The position numbers were made by a program, and so were the translations under genes. From Vulcanibacillus modesticaldus (GTDB lineage Bacteria; Bacillota; Bacilli; Tepidibacillales; Tepidibacillaceae): a DNA stretch of 64,000 bases. The notes beneath the pieces are model-generated. The model saw nothing but the letters and a program-made list of their open reading frames with translations. It ran no database searches and had not been told where the DNA came from. The DNA lies in the NCBI RefSeq assembly GCF_001730235.1, contig NZ_MIJF01000013.1:80527-144526 (forward strand). Direction: 5' to 3'. Of this stretch, positions 42,596 through 52,586 are shown one piece after another (the stretch's first letter is position 1; each line of letters opens with the position of its first letter).

Positions 42596-43477
42596 TCACT
42601 CCGATAATGGAAAAGCAAAGCCTAATAACATTTCTCTTATTAACTTTGAAGCTAAAATGGCTGTTTGATCTGCAGAATCATATATTGGAGCGACCTCTAC
42701 AATATCTGCCCCCACAATATTAAGTTTTGCCTTAGAGATCTCCTGAATTGTAGCCAGCATTTCCTTAGATGTGATTCCACCAGATTCAAGGGTACCTGTA
42801 CCAGGTGCGAAGGCAGGATCGTGTACATCAATATCAATGGTGATGTATATCGGCCGCCCTTTTACATCCGGTAAAACCTTTTTAACAGGCTCTAAAACCT
42901 CAAAGGGATAAAAATTAATATTTTCCTTTGCAAATTCAAATTCTTCCTTTAAACCTGAACGTATCCCAAATTGGTATACATTCTTGCCACCTATTAATTC
43001 AACCACTTTACGAATCGGTGTAGCATGTGATAATGGTTCACCCTCATAGTCTGTTCTAAGGTCTGCATGGGCATCAAAATGAAATACGACTAAATCAGGA
43101 TATTTTTTGTACATTTCACGTATAATTGGCCAAGTTACAAGATGTTCTCCACCAAGACCAAATGGAAATTTCCCATCCTTTAAAATTTTCCCCACAAATT
43201 CGCTAATCATTTTAATGCTTTTTTCCGGATTACCAAAAGGTAGTGGAATATCTCCTGCATCAAAATATTTTACTTCTTTTAGCTCCCGATCTAAATACGG
43301 GCTATACTCTTCAAGACCAATGGATACCTCTCTAATTCTCTTGGGGCCAAATCTAGACCCTGGACGATAGCTTACTGTGAAATCCATTGGCATACCATAA
43401 ATGACGACTTGGGCATCATCATAATTAGGATGGGATGCGATAAATACATTACCAGAATAAGCTTCATCAAATCTCAT
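42596..43477 (-). CDS. speB: agmatinase
   Basis: Ureohydrolase cleaving agmatine to putrescine and urea, 293 residues. Mn ligands lie in LGGEHLVTW, VVFHFDAHADLR and IDIDVHDPAFAPGTGTLESGG. The order speE-speB with 4 bases between them marks a polyamine operon: agmatine to putrescine to spermidine. The arginine decarboxylase that supplies agmatine is not in the window. Confidence 0.95.
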   Translation of the reverse strand: MRFDEAYSGNVFIASHPNYDDAQVVIYGMPMDFTVSYRPGSRFGPKRIREVSIGLEEYSPYLDRELKEVKYFDAGDIPLPFGNPEKSIKMISEFVGKILKDGKFPFGLGGEHLVTWPIIREMYKKYPDLVVFHFDAHADLRTDYEGEPLSHATPIRKVVELIGGKNVYQFGIRSGLKEEFEFAKENINFYPFEVLEPVKKVLPDVKGRPIYITIDIDVHDPAFAPGTGTLESGGITSKEMLATIQEISKAKLNIVGADIVEVAPIYDSADQTAILASKLIREMLLGFAFPLSE

Positions 43478-43481
43478 ATGA

Positions 43482-44312
43482 CTACTCCTTAGTTAAGTCC
43501 TCAACAAACTTCGGAAGACTAAATACTGCTTTATGAATTTGTTTTGAATAGTACTTAGTATCTAAATCTTTGATGTTTTTGTCTTCTACTTTTAGTGGAT
43601 CATATTTTTTGGATCCCATTGTAAAGCTCCATAATCCACTTGGATAAGTTGGAATGCTTACAGTATATAGACGGGTAATTGGAAAGATTGAGCTTATATC
43701 TTTAAATACTCTTCTTATTAGGTCCTTGTTGAACCATGGTGATTCAGTTTGAGCAACAAGGATACCATCTTCTTTCAGAGAATCAAAAATCCCTTGATAA
43801 AACCCTTTCTCAAACAACCCTACTGCAGGTCCAACAGGTTCAGTAGAATCAACCATGATTACATCAAATTCATTCTTATGATCATGGATATACTGAATGC
43901 CATCAACAACCTTTACATCAACCCTTGGGTCATCCAATGCTCCAGCAATTTCTGGTAAATATTTTTTGCTCATTTCAATAACTCGATCATCAATTTCTGC
44001 TAGAATAGCTTTTTCTACACTAGGATGTTTGATGATTTCACGAATAGCTCCTCCATCACCACCACCTACTACTAATACTTTTTTAGGATTAGGATGGGTG
44101 TTTAATGCAACGTGAGTAATCATCTCATGATAAACAAATTCATCCTCAATTGTAGTCATTACCATTCCATCAAGAACGAGCATCCGTCCAAATTGATTGG
44201 TATCGATGATATCTAATTGTTGAAAGTTGGTTTTTTCGGAATGTAATGTGCGAGAAATTTTTGTAGTAATTCCATGGTTTGGTGTTTGTTTTTCTGTATA
44301 CCATAATTCCAT
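43482..44312 (-). CDS. speE: polyamine aminopropyltransferase (spermidine synthase)
   Basis: Transfers an aminopropyl group from decarboxylated AdoMet to putrescine. 276 residues: N-terminal beta domain ([20 protein letters not shown]) and a Rossmann domain with [25 protein letters not shown] and the catalytic aspartate in [14 protein letters not shown] start. It is the first gene of the speE-speB unit, divergent from the penicillin-binding protein, the same arrangement as in B. subtilis. A weak TTGACG leftward -35 near 44445-44451 could drive it. Confidence 0.96.
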   Translation of the reverse strand: MELWYTEKQTPNHGITTKISRTLHSEKTNFQQLDIIDTNQFGRMLVLDGMVMTTIEDEFVYHEMITHVALNTHPNPKKVLVVGGGDGGAIREIIKHPSVEKAILAEIDDRVIEMSKKYLPEIAGALDDPRVDVKVVDGIQYIHDHKNEFDVIMVDSTEPVGPAVGLFEKGFYQGIFDSLKEDGILVAQTESPWFNKDLIRRVFKDISSIFPITRLYTVSIPTYPSGLWSFTMGSKKYDPLKVEDKNIKDLDTKYYSKQIHKAVFSLPKFVEDLTKE

Positions 44313-44585
44313 AACTAATCATCTCACTTCCTATAATCTTCGTTGATTAATTATTCATTTCTCTTAGATTGCCCGATTTTCCCCGATTTCACATCAGTCG
44401 TTATATATTTTTATCTATTTTTGTGATCTCTATCATTACATGCCCTAACGTCAACAAATTGTATTATATAAAAAGTTTATTAAAATGCAAGGAAAATTTA
44501 TTGAACTAACTAGTATAATCAACTTTTTTTTAACCAATAATGGTGTAAAAAAAGGGTTCTTTACTTAGAGAGGAGGTAGACATAA

Positions 44586-46649
44586 GTGAATAAATATCAA
44601 GATAATTATCAGGAATTAAATAATCTGGCATTATATCGTTTCTTAAAAATGATTAAGAGATTTATTATTGTATCTCTTATTCTATTCTTTATTTCTAGTA
44701 GCGCTTTATTGTTTTTGTTCATTTACTTACAGTCCCAACCATTACCAAAAACTACAATAGAGCAAACTACTTTCATCTATTCCATGGACGGTCAGGTTAT
44801 TGATGATTTATATTCAGGAGAAAATCGTGTCTACGTACCTCTTTCTAAGATTCCTAAATCACTCATTGAAGCAACCATTGCAATTGAAGATAGAAAGTTT
44901 TATCGCCATCTCGGAATTGATTTTGTAAGAATTGGTGGCGCATTAATTCAAGATGTTAAACATCGTTCCAAAGTTCAAGGGGCTAGCACCATCACTCAAC
45001 AATTAGCTAGAAATCTCTATTTATATCTTGATAAGACCTGGGAAAGAAAAATCAATGAAGCCCTTTTAGCGATCCAGTTAGAGTTACAGTATAGTAAAGA
45101 TGAAATTTTGGAAATGTATTTAAACCAGATTTATTATGGACATTCAGCAAACGGTGTGCAGTTAGCTGCAAAGACCTATTTTGATAAGGATGTTTCTGAA
45201 CTTAATCTAGCAGAAAGCGCCATGATAGCAGGAATCCCCAAAGGACCCGGTTATTATTCACCATTTATTAATCTAAAGAAAGCCAAAGAAAGACAAAAAC
45301 AAGTTTTACAGGCCATGGTATCAGAAGGATATATTACCCAACAAGAAGCAAACGAAGCATACCAAGAAAAATTAGTTTTTAAAAATCCCAATAAGAAAAA
45401 TTATCCTACCATTGCTCCCTATTTTCGTGATTTTATAGTTTCAACTTTAAAAACCAAATACGGATTTACTGAAGAACAAATTTTTCAAGGAGGCCTAAAA
45501 GTATATACAACCCTTGATTCAGAAATCCAAAAATATGCTGAAGAAATAATAACTAACTATCTTGATGAAAACAACTCTTTACAAGTAGCATTAATCAGTA
45601 TTGAACCTAGTACGGGATTTATTAAAGCTATGGTTGGTGGTAGGGACTACTCAAAGAGTCAATATAATCGGGTTTTTGCATCCAGACAACCTGGCTCTTC
45701 TTTTAAACCAATTTTATATCTAGCTGCTCTAGAAAACGGATTCACTCCTGTTACTAGATTGAAGAGCGAACCAACTATTTTTACTTTTGGTAATAACCAA
45801 ACATACCAACCATCTAATTTTGGCGATAATTATCCTAATAGAGAAATTGATCTCAGATATGCTTTAGCACACTCGGATAATATCTACGCTGTAAAAACAC
45901 ATATGAAAATTGGGATGGATAAGCTTGTAGATATGAGTAATAAATTAGGTATTGATAAGGAATTAAAACCATATCCTTCTCTGGCTTTAGGCAGTCAAGA
46001 GGTTACTCCTTTTGATATGACTAAAGCCTATGCGACAATTGCTAATCAGGGTAAAAGGGTGGAGCCGATAGCTATAACAAAAATAGTAGATAGTAGTGGT
46101 AATGTTTTATATGAAAGAAAAGCAACCTCAGGGGTTCAAGTAGTTTCCGAAGCTTCTACGTTTATCCTCACCCATTTAATGGAGGGGGTATTTGAGCAAG
46201 GTGGAACAGGATTTAATGTGTCTGATAGATTAAAACGTCCAATAGCTGGAAAAACTGGGACTACTGATTTTGATTCTTGGTTAATTGGCTACACCCCACA
46301 GCTTGTTACAACACTTTGGACAGGGTATGATGATAACCAGCCATTGAAAGATAGTGATGCATATATTACTAAATATATTTGGGCGGACTTTATGGAAAAG
46401 GCCCATAAATCCTTACCACCTCAGTTATTTGTAGTTCCCGACGGAATTACCAGCTTATATATTTGTCCAGAAACAGGAAAAATCGCTACTGAAAATTGCC
46501 CAAACCCACGATTGGAATTTTTTATCGAAGGTACAGAACCGACTGAATATAGTGATTATCATCAAGCTGAAGATAGTCCTGAATCTAGCAAAGAACCGAG
46601 TGAAGATCCTTCTTTTTGGAACCGTATAAGATATTGGTGGAGTAACTAA
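44586..46649 (+). CDS. class A penicillin-binding protein (transglycosylase/transpeptidase)
   Basis: Bifunctional peptidoglycan synthase of 687 residues. It has an N-terminal membrane anchor (about 23-48) and a GT51 transglycosylase domain (about 60-240) with EDRKFYRHLGID, QGASTITQQLARN and the RKINEALLA motif. The transpeptidase domain (about 290-600) has the serine in PGSSFKP, SxN in HSDN and GKTGTTDFDSW. The start is GTG with AGGAGG about 10 bases upstream. Context beside speE matches pbpG of B. subtilis, a spore-wall enzyme, but the assignment to that paralogue is inference. Confidence 0.94.
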   Translation: MNKYQDNYQELNNLALYRFLKMIKRFIIVSLILFFISSSALLFLFIYLQSQPLPKTTIEQTTFIYSMDGQVIDDLYSGENRVYVPLSKIPKSLIEATIAIEDRKFYRHLGIDFVRIGGALIQDVKHRSKVQGASTITQQLARNLYLYLDKTWERKINEALLAIQLELQYSKDEILEMYLNQIYYGHSANGVQLAAKTYFDKDVSELNLAESAMIAGIPKGPGYYSPFINLKKAKERQKQVLQAMVSEGYITQQEANEAYQEKLVFKNPNKKNYPTIAPYFRDFIVSTLKTKYGFTEEQIFQGGLKVYTTLDSEIQKYAEEIITNYLDENNSLQVALISIEPSTGFIKAMVGGRDYSKSQYNRVFASRQPGSSFKPILYLAALENGFTPVTRLKSEPTIFTFGNNQTYQPSNFGDNYPNREIDLRYALAHSDNIYAVKTHMKIGMDKLVDMSNKLGIDKELKPYPSLALGSQEVTPFDMTKAYATIANQGKRVEPIAITKIVDSSGNVLYERKATSGVQVVSEASTFILTHLMEGVFEQGGTGFNVSDRLKRPIAGKTGTTDFDSWLIGYTPQLVTTLWTGYDDNQPLKDSDAYITKYIWADFMEKAHKSLPPQLFVVPDGITSLYICPETGKIATENCPNPRLEFFIEGTEPTEYSDYHQAEDSPESSKEPSEDPSFWNRIRYWWSN

Positions 46650-46677
46650 AAACTTGGCATCTAAGCCAAGTTTTTAG
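46646..46677. terminator. bidirectional terminator between pbp and clc
   Basis: CTAAAAACTTGGC and GCCAAGTTTTTAG are exact complements around a 6-base loop. The pbp stop codon lies within the first arm. It serves both convergent genes. Confidence 0.92.
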
Positions 46678-46713
46678 TCATTCTAAGAACAATAATATTT
46701 TAAAATTTAGAGA

Positions 46714-48462
46714 CTATAATTGTTGGGGCAATAATTGTTTATTATACGCTTTTATAATATCGCTTCTGGTTAATATTCCTAATAATTTTTTTGGATCTTC
46801 TTTAGAAACAACTGGTAAGTGGCCCAAATCATATTTACTTAACTTACGAAAAACATCATCAAGTGTTTCTTCTGGAAAAGTAACGACAAGTTTACTAGTC
46901 ATCAATTCTGATACTAGTCTTTCCATGATCCCTTCAACCGGTGCTTCCCGCACATCCTGTAAGGTTATGATTCCTACTAGCTGATCTTTATCATTCAACA
47001 CTGGAAAGCCATTATGTTTACTGTGATGCATCATTTCAATGACTTTCCTCACTTTATTGTCCTTTCGGCAAATTTCTACCGGAGTTGTCATTACATCTGC
47101 TACTTTTATTCGTTTCATTATATTGACATCTTTACCTGCTTTAAGATTAATTCCTCTACGCAATAATTTGATAGTATAGATCGTGCCCTTACTCAAATAA
47201 GAAGAGAGTAAAGTACTAAACACAATCGCGATCATTAACGGAAGAATAATGCGATAATCACGGGTCATCTCAAAAATCATGATCACAGATGTAATTGGGG
47301 CCTGAGTAGTACCTGCAACAACGGCTCCCATTCCGACAATTGCATATGCTCCTGGGTTACCTACAAATTCTGGAAATAAAACTTGCATGATTAAGCCAAA
47401 GGCTCCGCCAAGAGTTGCTCCAATAAAGAGGGAAGGAGCAAAAACACCACCAGAATGTCCCGATCCTAATGTAAGTGATGTAGCAAAAATCTTAATGAAA
47501 ACAAGTGCTATTAACGTGCCTAGAAGCAATTCACCTTTGAATGTAGCTTCGATCGTTTCGTAACCTACACCCAATATTTGTGGAAATTTAAGCCCAATCA
47601 AACCAATAATTAAACCACCAAATACTGGCTTTAACCATTCAGGAATAACATTCCATCCATCAAACAGATCTTCAGATTTATAAAGTGTTTTTACAAATAA
47701 AGTTCCAATAATTGCCGCAAACGTACCTAGTAAAGCATATAACATAAGTTCAAATGGATGATTCAATGAATAAGGTTGAACAATAAATGCTGGTGCATCT
47801 CCCACGAAGATCTGAGCGATGACTGAAGCTGTTACAGATGAAACTACTATTAAACTGAAAGCATTTGCGGAAAAGCTTCCTAAAATTATTTCTAGTGCAA
47901 AGAAAACACCGGCAATTGGTGCATTAAAAGTTGCTGATATACCAGCGGCAGCACCACAAGCCACACATGTTTTGATTTTTTTAGCATTCATTTTGAAAAA
48001 TTGACCAATAACTGAACCGATCCCTGAGCCCATCTGTACGATTGGACCTTCCCGCCCAACAGATGCTCCGGCACCGATTGATGAAGCTGAAGCAAGTGCC
48101 TTAACAAAGATCACCCGCATTCTCATCCGACCATTTTTTAATGCCACTGCAGCCATTACTTCAGGTACACCATGTCCTTTCGCTTCCCGGGCAAAGAAGT
48201 AGGTTAATGGCCCGACTACAAAACCAGCTAAAGCTGGTACGGTAATTAACCACCAGTTACCTGGTAAAAAACCAAATAAAAAATTTCCTATTCCGGAAAA
48301 TCCACTTCCAGCGAAGCTTATCATATTACGAAAGAGAACCGCAAACAGTCCGGCTAAAATACCGATAATAATCGAAATTAAAATTGAAAACCAAGTACTC
48401 TTTACATTAAATTTACTTTTTAAATTAGTTAATAAAGACATATCACCTTCAATGTTATCCAT
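46714..48462 (-). CDS. ClC-family chloride channel/antiporter with C-terminal CBS pair
   Basis: Membrane anion transporter of 582 residues. The ion-path motifs are present: GREGPIVQMGSGIG with the gating glutamate, and GHSGGVFAPSLFIGA. The cytoplasmic C-terminus (about 450-575) carries two CBS domains (VADVMTTPVEICRKD and LVSELMTSKLVVTF), which usually sense nucleotides. The ATG at 48462 with GGGGAG upstream is preferred over 48486. Whether it is a channel or an H+/Cl- exchanger cannot be decided here. Confidence 0.93.
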   Translation of the reverse strand: MDNIEGDMSLLTNLKSKFNVKSTWFSILISIIIGILAGLFAVLFRNMISFAGSGFSGIGNFLFGFLPGNWWLITVPALAGFVVGPLTYFFAREAKGHGVPEVMAAVALKNGRMRMRVIFVKALASASSIGAGASVGREGPIVQMGSGIGSVIGQFFKMNAKKIKTCVACGAAAGISATFNAPIAGVFFALEIILGSFSANAFSLIVVSSVTASVIAQIFVGDAPAFIVQPYSLNHPFELMLYALLGTFAAIIGTLFVKTLYKSEDLFDGWNVIPEWLKPVFGGLIIGLIGLKFPQILGVGYETIEATFKGELLLGTLIALVFIKIFATSLTLGSGHSGGVFAPSLFIGATLGGAFGLIMQVLFPEFVGNPGAYAIVGMGAVVAGTTQAPITSVIMIFEMTRDYRIILPLMIAIVFSTLLSSYLSKGTIYTIKLLRRGINLKAGKDVNIMKRIKVADVMTTPVEICRKDNKVRKVIEMMHHSKHNGFPVLNDKDQLVGIITLQDVREAPVEGIMERLVSELMTSKLVVTFPEETLDDVFRKLSKYDLGHLPVVSKEDPKKLLGILTRSDIIKAYNKQLLPQQL

Positions 48463-48621
48463 GATTCTGTCTCCCCTTTTTAGCATTTCCTTTAAAATTA
48501 TATGAAATAGTTAGTATTCAATCAAGATAATTGCATATTGTCATTAGCTAAAAGTCTTTAAAAAAAGACTACAGACATATATAATATTAGTACGCTCTAT
48601 AAAACAAGGAGGTAAGAGGTT

Positions 48622-49320
48622 ATGTTTTTCTTTGGCACAAACCCCATATTAGAGCTTCTAATATTTGCAGCATTTGGCTTAAGTATTTGGGCACAGTTTA
48701 AAGTTAAGGGTAATTTTAGGAAATGGTCCCAAGTTGCTGCTTCTTCTGGTATAACAGGTGCTCAAGTTGCTAGACATTTACTTAATCAAAATGGATTATA
48801 CGATGTAGATGTAGAACCTGTTAGGGGCACATTAAGTGATCACTATGATCCGGTTAATCGCGCTGTTAGATTATCTGAAGACGTATACTATGGTAATTCT
48901 ATTGCATCGATAGCGATTGCCTCCCATGAGGTTGGTCATGCTATCCAGCATAAGGAAGCATACAGCATGTTGGTGCTTAGACATAAGTTTTTCCCAATCC
49001 TTAACTTCACTTCAGGAATCGCACCAATATTACTCATAGCTGGATTTTTGTTCAGAGCTGCTAATCTTATCGGATTGGGGATTATCTTCTTTGCAACTGT
49101 TGTTATCTTTCATCTGATTACACTTCCAGTTGAATTTAATGCTTCAAGTCGTGCAAGGAATTTAATCGTAGCTGAAGGATTTATCCGAAATGAAGAAGAA
49201 AAGGGAATTGGTAAGGTCTTAAATGCTGCTGCTTTGACTTATGTAGCTGCTGCTTTGATAGCTGCACTAGAATTACTAAGATATATTTTAATTTTTGTTG
49301 GAATGAATAGTGATGATTAA
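48622..49320 (+). CDS. zinc metallopeptidase (YugP-like, DUF2268/peptidase_M48-related)
   Basis: Membrane zinc peptidase of the YugP family, 232 residues. An N-terminal helix (about 6-24), the active-site HEVGHAIQH near residue 103, then hydrophobic helices at about 125-175 and near the C-terminus. PVEFNASSRA downstream is the third-ligand region of the family. Physiological substrates are unknown. ATG with AAGGAGG upstream; it stands alone with its own terminator. Confidence 0.88.
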   Translation: MFFFGTNPILELLIFAAFGLSIWAQFKVKGNFRKWSQVAASSGITGAQVARHLLNQNGLYDVDVEPVRGTLSDHYDPVNRAVRLSEDVYYGNSIASIAIASHEVGHAIQHKEAYSMLVLRHKFFPILNFTSGIAPILLIAGFLFRAANLIGLGIIFFATVVIFHLITLPVEFNASSRARNLIVAEGFIRNEEEKGIGKVLNAAALTYVAAALIAALELLRYILIFVGMNSDD

Positions 49321-49369
49321 AATCAAAAGGGGCTATTGCTAAGCATCGGCCCCTTTAACATTTGATTTT
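49319..49369. terminator. bidirectional terminator between the zinc peptidase and radical-SAM genes
   Basis: AAAGGGGC (49326-49333) pairs with GCCCCTTT (49349-49356), and an outer AAATCA/TTGATTT arm extends it. It serves the convergent genes on either side. Confidence 0.88.
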
Positions 49370-50315
49370 ACTGATAATATTTACCCTGCCAAGAATTTCT
49401 ACGCTCTAATTCCCAATCAATTCCATTCAACACTTCCCATTTCTTCAAAGTCCAACGTGGTTCAACTAATAAATCAGGTGGACCATCACCTGTTAAACGA
49501 TGAATAACCATCTCTGGTGGAAGAATTTCTAGTATATCCACCACTAATTTTATATATGTGTCCTTATCCATAAACGTCAATTTGCCATCTTGATATAATT
49601 TCATCAATGGTGTTTTCTTTAAAAGATGTAACATATGGATCTTTATTCCCTGAATGGGCAATTTAGCAACAGCCTTAGCCGTCTCCATCATTTCCTCTAA
49701 GCTTTCACCCGGCAAGTTAACGATTATATGAACTACAACATTGATATTTCTTTCCCTTAACTTTCTTACACCTTCTAAAAATATTTGATAATCATGTGCT
49801 CGATTGATTAGTACTTGTGTATGTTCATGAATTGTTTGAAGTCCTAACTCAACCCATAAGGTTGTTTTCTTGTTAATCTGTTCCAATACATCAAGTACAT
49901 CATCTGGCAAACAATCAGGTCGCGTAGCAATAGATAATCCTACAACGCCTTCTTCCTCTAGTATGGATTCATACATCTCCTTAAGCTCTTTTGCAGGCGC
50001 ATAAGTATTTGAAAATGCTTGGAAATAACCGATATATTTTGCATTGGGCCATTTTTGATGCATTTTATCGCGTACTTCCCTAAACTGTTGCTTTAATTCT
50101 AATCTACGATCCCCTGCAAAATCTCCTGAACCCCTTGAGCTACAAAAAATACATCCACCAATGGCAACTGTTCCATCACGATTTGGACAAGTTAAGCCGG
50201 CATCCAATGACACCTTAAATACCTTTTCACCAAATAATTCACGATAATAATGATTCAATGTATGATAACGCTTATTGCCCCACAATCTTGGTACTAGTTG
50301 ATTTTTCACCATCAT
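49368..50315 (-). CDS. TIGR01212 family radical SAM protein (YtqA-like)
   Basis: Radical S-adenosylmethionine enzyme of 315 residues. The cluster cysteines lie in GLTCPNRDG and GGCIFCSSRGSGDF, an extended CX(n)CxxC spacing characteristic of this family. VGLSIATRPDCLPDDVLD and VELGLQTIHEHTQVLINR follow the barrel. The family is widespread in Firmicutes; its reaction is not established to my knowledge. Several start codons are close together (GTG, ATG, ATG, GTG); 50315 is a compromise. Confidence 0.9.
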   Translation of the reverse strand: MMVKNQLVPRLWGNKRYHTLNHYYRELFGEKVFKVSLDAGLTCPNRDGTVAIGGCIFCSSRGSGDFAGDRRLELKQQFREVRDKMHQKWPNAKYIGYFQAFSNTYAPAKELKEMYESILEEEGVVGLSIATRPDCLPDDVLDVLEQINKKTTLWVELGLQTIHEHTQVLINRAHDYQIFLEGVRKLRERNINVVVHIIVNLPGESLEEMMETAKAVAKLPIQGIKIHMLHLLKKTPLMKLYQDGKLTFMDKDTYIKLVVDILEILPPEMVIHRLTGDGPPDLLVEPRWTLKKWEVLNGIDWELERRNSWQGKYYQ

Positions 50316-50384
50316 ACTTCCTTCCACACTTGTCTTCCCATCTTGATCAAGAATATACTAATTATTTTAACACATCATAAATTT

Positions 50385-50417
50385 TAAATAAAAAAAACCC
50401 CTTCTGCTCAGAAGGGA
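50385..50417 (-). terminator. Rho-independent terminator of the small-RNA candidate
   Basis: CCCTTCT (50399-50405) pairs with AGAAGGG (50410-50416) around GCTC, followed on the minus strand by TTTTTTTT. It is nearly 190 bases past the protease gene, too far to be simply that gene's terminator. Confidence 0.88.
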
Positions 50418-50530
50418 TAAGGGGAAGGGCATATACGATATTCTTGCAACCAGCCAATATTGTGGGAACATCGATTTGGCTACTACATATTTGACACCTT
50501 AAATATATTAGATTTCTGGTCGTTTAACAA
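50390..50530 (-). ncRNA. candidate C-rich small regulatory RNA
   Basis: A promoter reads leftward: TTGTTA (50530-50525), 17 bases, TATATT (50507-50502). The predicted transcript runs from about 50495 to the terminator at 50390, roughly 105 bases. It can form AGCCAA/TTGGCT with a UUCCCA loop and has an unpaired tract GCCCUUCCCCUUAUCCC before the terminator. C-rich single strands are the mRNA-binding seeds of RoxS/RsaE and FsrA-type RNAs in bacilli. No open reading frame of note is present. Class assignment is inference. Confidence 0.55.
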
Positions 50531-50603
50531 CAAAGTTCACAATTATGACTTCATTTGTTCACTATTCTGACAAAATCTAAAATCAGCCTGTAGTGGTCAA
50601 CTT

Positions 50604-51284
50604 TTATAATCCAAAAATTAAAATAAATATATTTTGGATCGAATAAAAGATTAAAGGTCTGATGGTATTGAAAATCGGACTAAAAATATAATCTCCTAAA
50701 GGCGTAATAACCAACAATAAAAAGATAAATACACCATATTGCTCCCATTCTACCAACTTGATCCTAAATTGCTGTGGTGCTAAATCCTCTAGTACCTTAT
50801 ACCCATCCAAAGGTGGGATCGGCAACAAATTAAAGATAAATAATACGATATTTAGCGAAATTATAACATTGAATGATTTACTGATATATAAGAAGTTATC
50901 CTCACTCATATATGTAAAGATACCATATCTATACAATCCATACCAAAAACCCATGGTAATAATTGCTAATAACAAGTTGCTCAACGGTCCAGCTAGAGAT
51001 ACTAAAACCCTGGCCAATCTTTTGTTTCTAAAAACAAAATAGTTAACTGGAACCGGTTTTGCCCAACCAAAACCTGCGATAAAGATCATTAGTGTTCCCA
51101 ATAGGTCAAGATGAGCTGCCGGATTTAATGTTAATCTTCCTTGATCTTTGGCAGTATTGTCCCCGAATTTATAGGCAACAAAAGCATGACTGAACTCATG
51201 TACAGTGAGAGCCAGAAGTAATGCTATTATTACACTTGGAAGCATTTCAATTGGAAAAGCTAAAAATTTTTCTAATGATTGCAT
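50604..51284 (-). CDS. site-2 protease family (M50) membrane metalloprotease
   Basis: Membrane zinc protease of 226 residues, similar in context to B. subtilis YwhC. The active site HEFSHAF is in the first conserved helix, and the third ligand aspartate is in FNLLPIPPLDGYKVL. LNPAAHLDLLGTLM and GWAKPVPVNYF are further family segments. About six membrane helices. No PDZ domain is present, so it belongs to the small subgroup. ATG at 51284 with GGATGG upstream; a TTG upstream is less likely. Confidence 0.9.
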   Translation of the reverse strand: MQSLEKFLAFPIEMLPSVIIALLLALTVHEFSHAFVAYKFGDNTAKDQGRLTLNPAAHLDLLGTLMIFIAGFGWAKPVPVNYFVFRNKRLARVLVSLAGPLSNLLLAIITMGFWYGLYRYGIFTYMSEDNFLYISKSFNVIISLNIVLFIFNLLPIPPLDGYKVLEDLAPQQFRIKLVEWEQYGVFIFLLLVITPLGDYIFSPIFNTIRPLIFYSIQNIFILIFGL

Positions 51285-51455
51285 ATTGTCACCATCCTTT
51301 CCCAACAATTATAGCTTAATTTTCTAACTAGGTAAAAATATATAACGATATAAAAGTTCAATAAAAATACATCTTTTTCTCCTTGCTTGGTTATAGGTAT
51401 TCGTATATTCTATCTAGTGTATTTAGTTTGGATATCAAAAAAGGGATGAACATAC

Positions 51456-52469
51456 ATGAAAATACCTATCGGTTCACGTATCTTAAAATCTGGGATTGCC
51501 GTAACTATTGCTTTATTTACCTCACAATTTTTCGGTATTGATTCCAATTTTGCAGGGGTTGTAGCACTAATTGGAGTAAAGCAAACTACCAAGAAATCAA
51601 TCGATTATGGTGTTACATTATTATTAGGGAGTATCTTATCAATTTTCATCGGAATATTAGTGGGATTTAATATTGGTACCGGCCCTTTGGCCTTCGGAAT
51701 TGCTACAATAATTGCTATTGCAGCTATCGTTACCCTTAACTTAACGGAAGGATTAATCTTAGCCGTAGTAGTAATGTATCATGTACTTGCTGCTATATCC
51801 ACCACCTTAGATACTATTTGGATTTTTTCTATAAAAGAGCTGATTTATGTTTTAATTGGTATTGCTATTAGTGTAATTATTAACGCTATTGCACCACAAA
51901 AGTATGAACATCAATTAGAAGAAAATATAAAGTACCATTATAAATTGTTTAGTAAACATCTTTATGAAATCGCTGAAGCAATTACAAATCCTTCTAGCTC
52001 TAAAACCCCAAATAAGAATAACATTCTGAACCATCGAATTATGCTGAAACAGATGCTTAATCAAGCAGAGATAGGTAGAGAAAATTGTCTCCATTCACTT
52101 TCAAAGGATAAATATGAACTTTATATATACAAATTGAAATCACTTCAGAAATTGTTGGCCCTGCTTACAGATATTTCTTCGGAAACTGATCGTTTATCAG
52201 ATAGTTATATTTACTCAGAAAAGGTTGCTAAGATGTTTAAAATTCTGGCCAAAATACAACTGAACCCTGAAACAACCACTTCATCATCTTATAAAAGAGT
52301 GTTTAATTCTATCGATGATCTTAACAAATATTTTCAAGATTCTCCATTACCGGAAACGAGACGAGAATTTGAAGATCGCTCCTTGCTTTATCATTTATTT
52401 TTATATGTCAATGATTATTTGGAACTGTTATTTTTACTTAAAAAAACTGACAAAATCAATATTATGTAA
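51456..52469 (+). CDS. aromatic acid exporter (ArAE) family membrane protein
   Basis: 337-residue protein: six hydrophobic helices in the first 145 residues (FAGVVALIGVKQTTKKSIDYG is the family signature) and a long helical cytoplasmic C-terminal half (about 150-330). This is the ArAE_1 architecture common in Firmicutes; transport substrates are mostly unknown. ATG with AGGGATG upstream. It stands alone and has its own terminator. Confidence 0.85.
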   Translation: MKIPIGSRILKSGIAVTIALFTSQFFGIDSNFAGVVALIGVKQTTKKSIDYGVTLLLGSILSIFIGILVGFNIGTGPLAFGIATIIAIAAIVTLNLTEGLILAVVVMYHVLAAISTTLDTIWIFSIKELIYVLIGIAISVIINAIAPQKYEHQLEENIKYHYKLFSKHLYEIAEAITNPSSSKTPNKNNILNHRIMLKQMLNQAEIGRENCLHSLSKDKYELYIYKLKSLQKLLALLTDISSETDRLSDSYIYSEKVAKMFKILAKIQLNPETTTSSSYKRVFNSIDDLNKYFQDSPLPETRREFEDRSLLYHLFLYVNDYLELLFLLKKTDKINIM

Positions 52470-52479
52470 TTATATATTG

Positions 52480-52509
52480 GAGACTTATAATAAGGTCTCT
52501 TTTTTTATT
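52480..52509 (+). terminator. terminator of the ArAE family gene
   Basis: GAGAC (52480-52484) pairs with GTCTC (52495-52499), with possible extra A/T pairs inside, followed by TTTTTTT. It is 10 bases after the stop codon. Confidence 0.7.
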
Positions 52510-52586
52510 TTTTCCAAAAAATCTATCACCTTTTACATTTTTCAAAAATATATTGGTATGGAAGCCTATGTTTGAGAGGTGAATTG

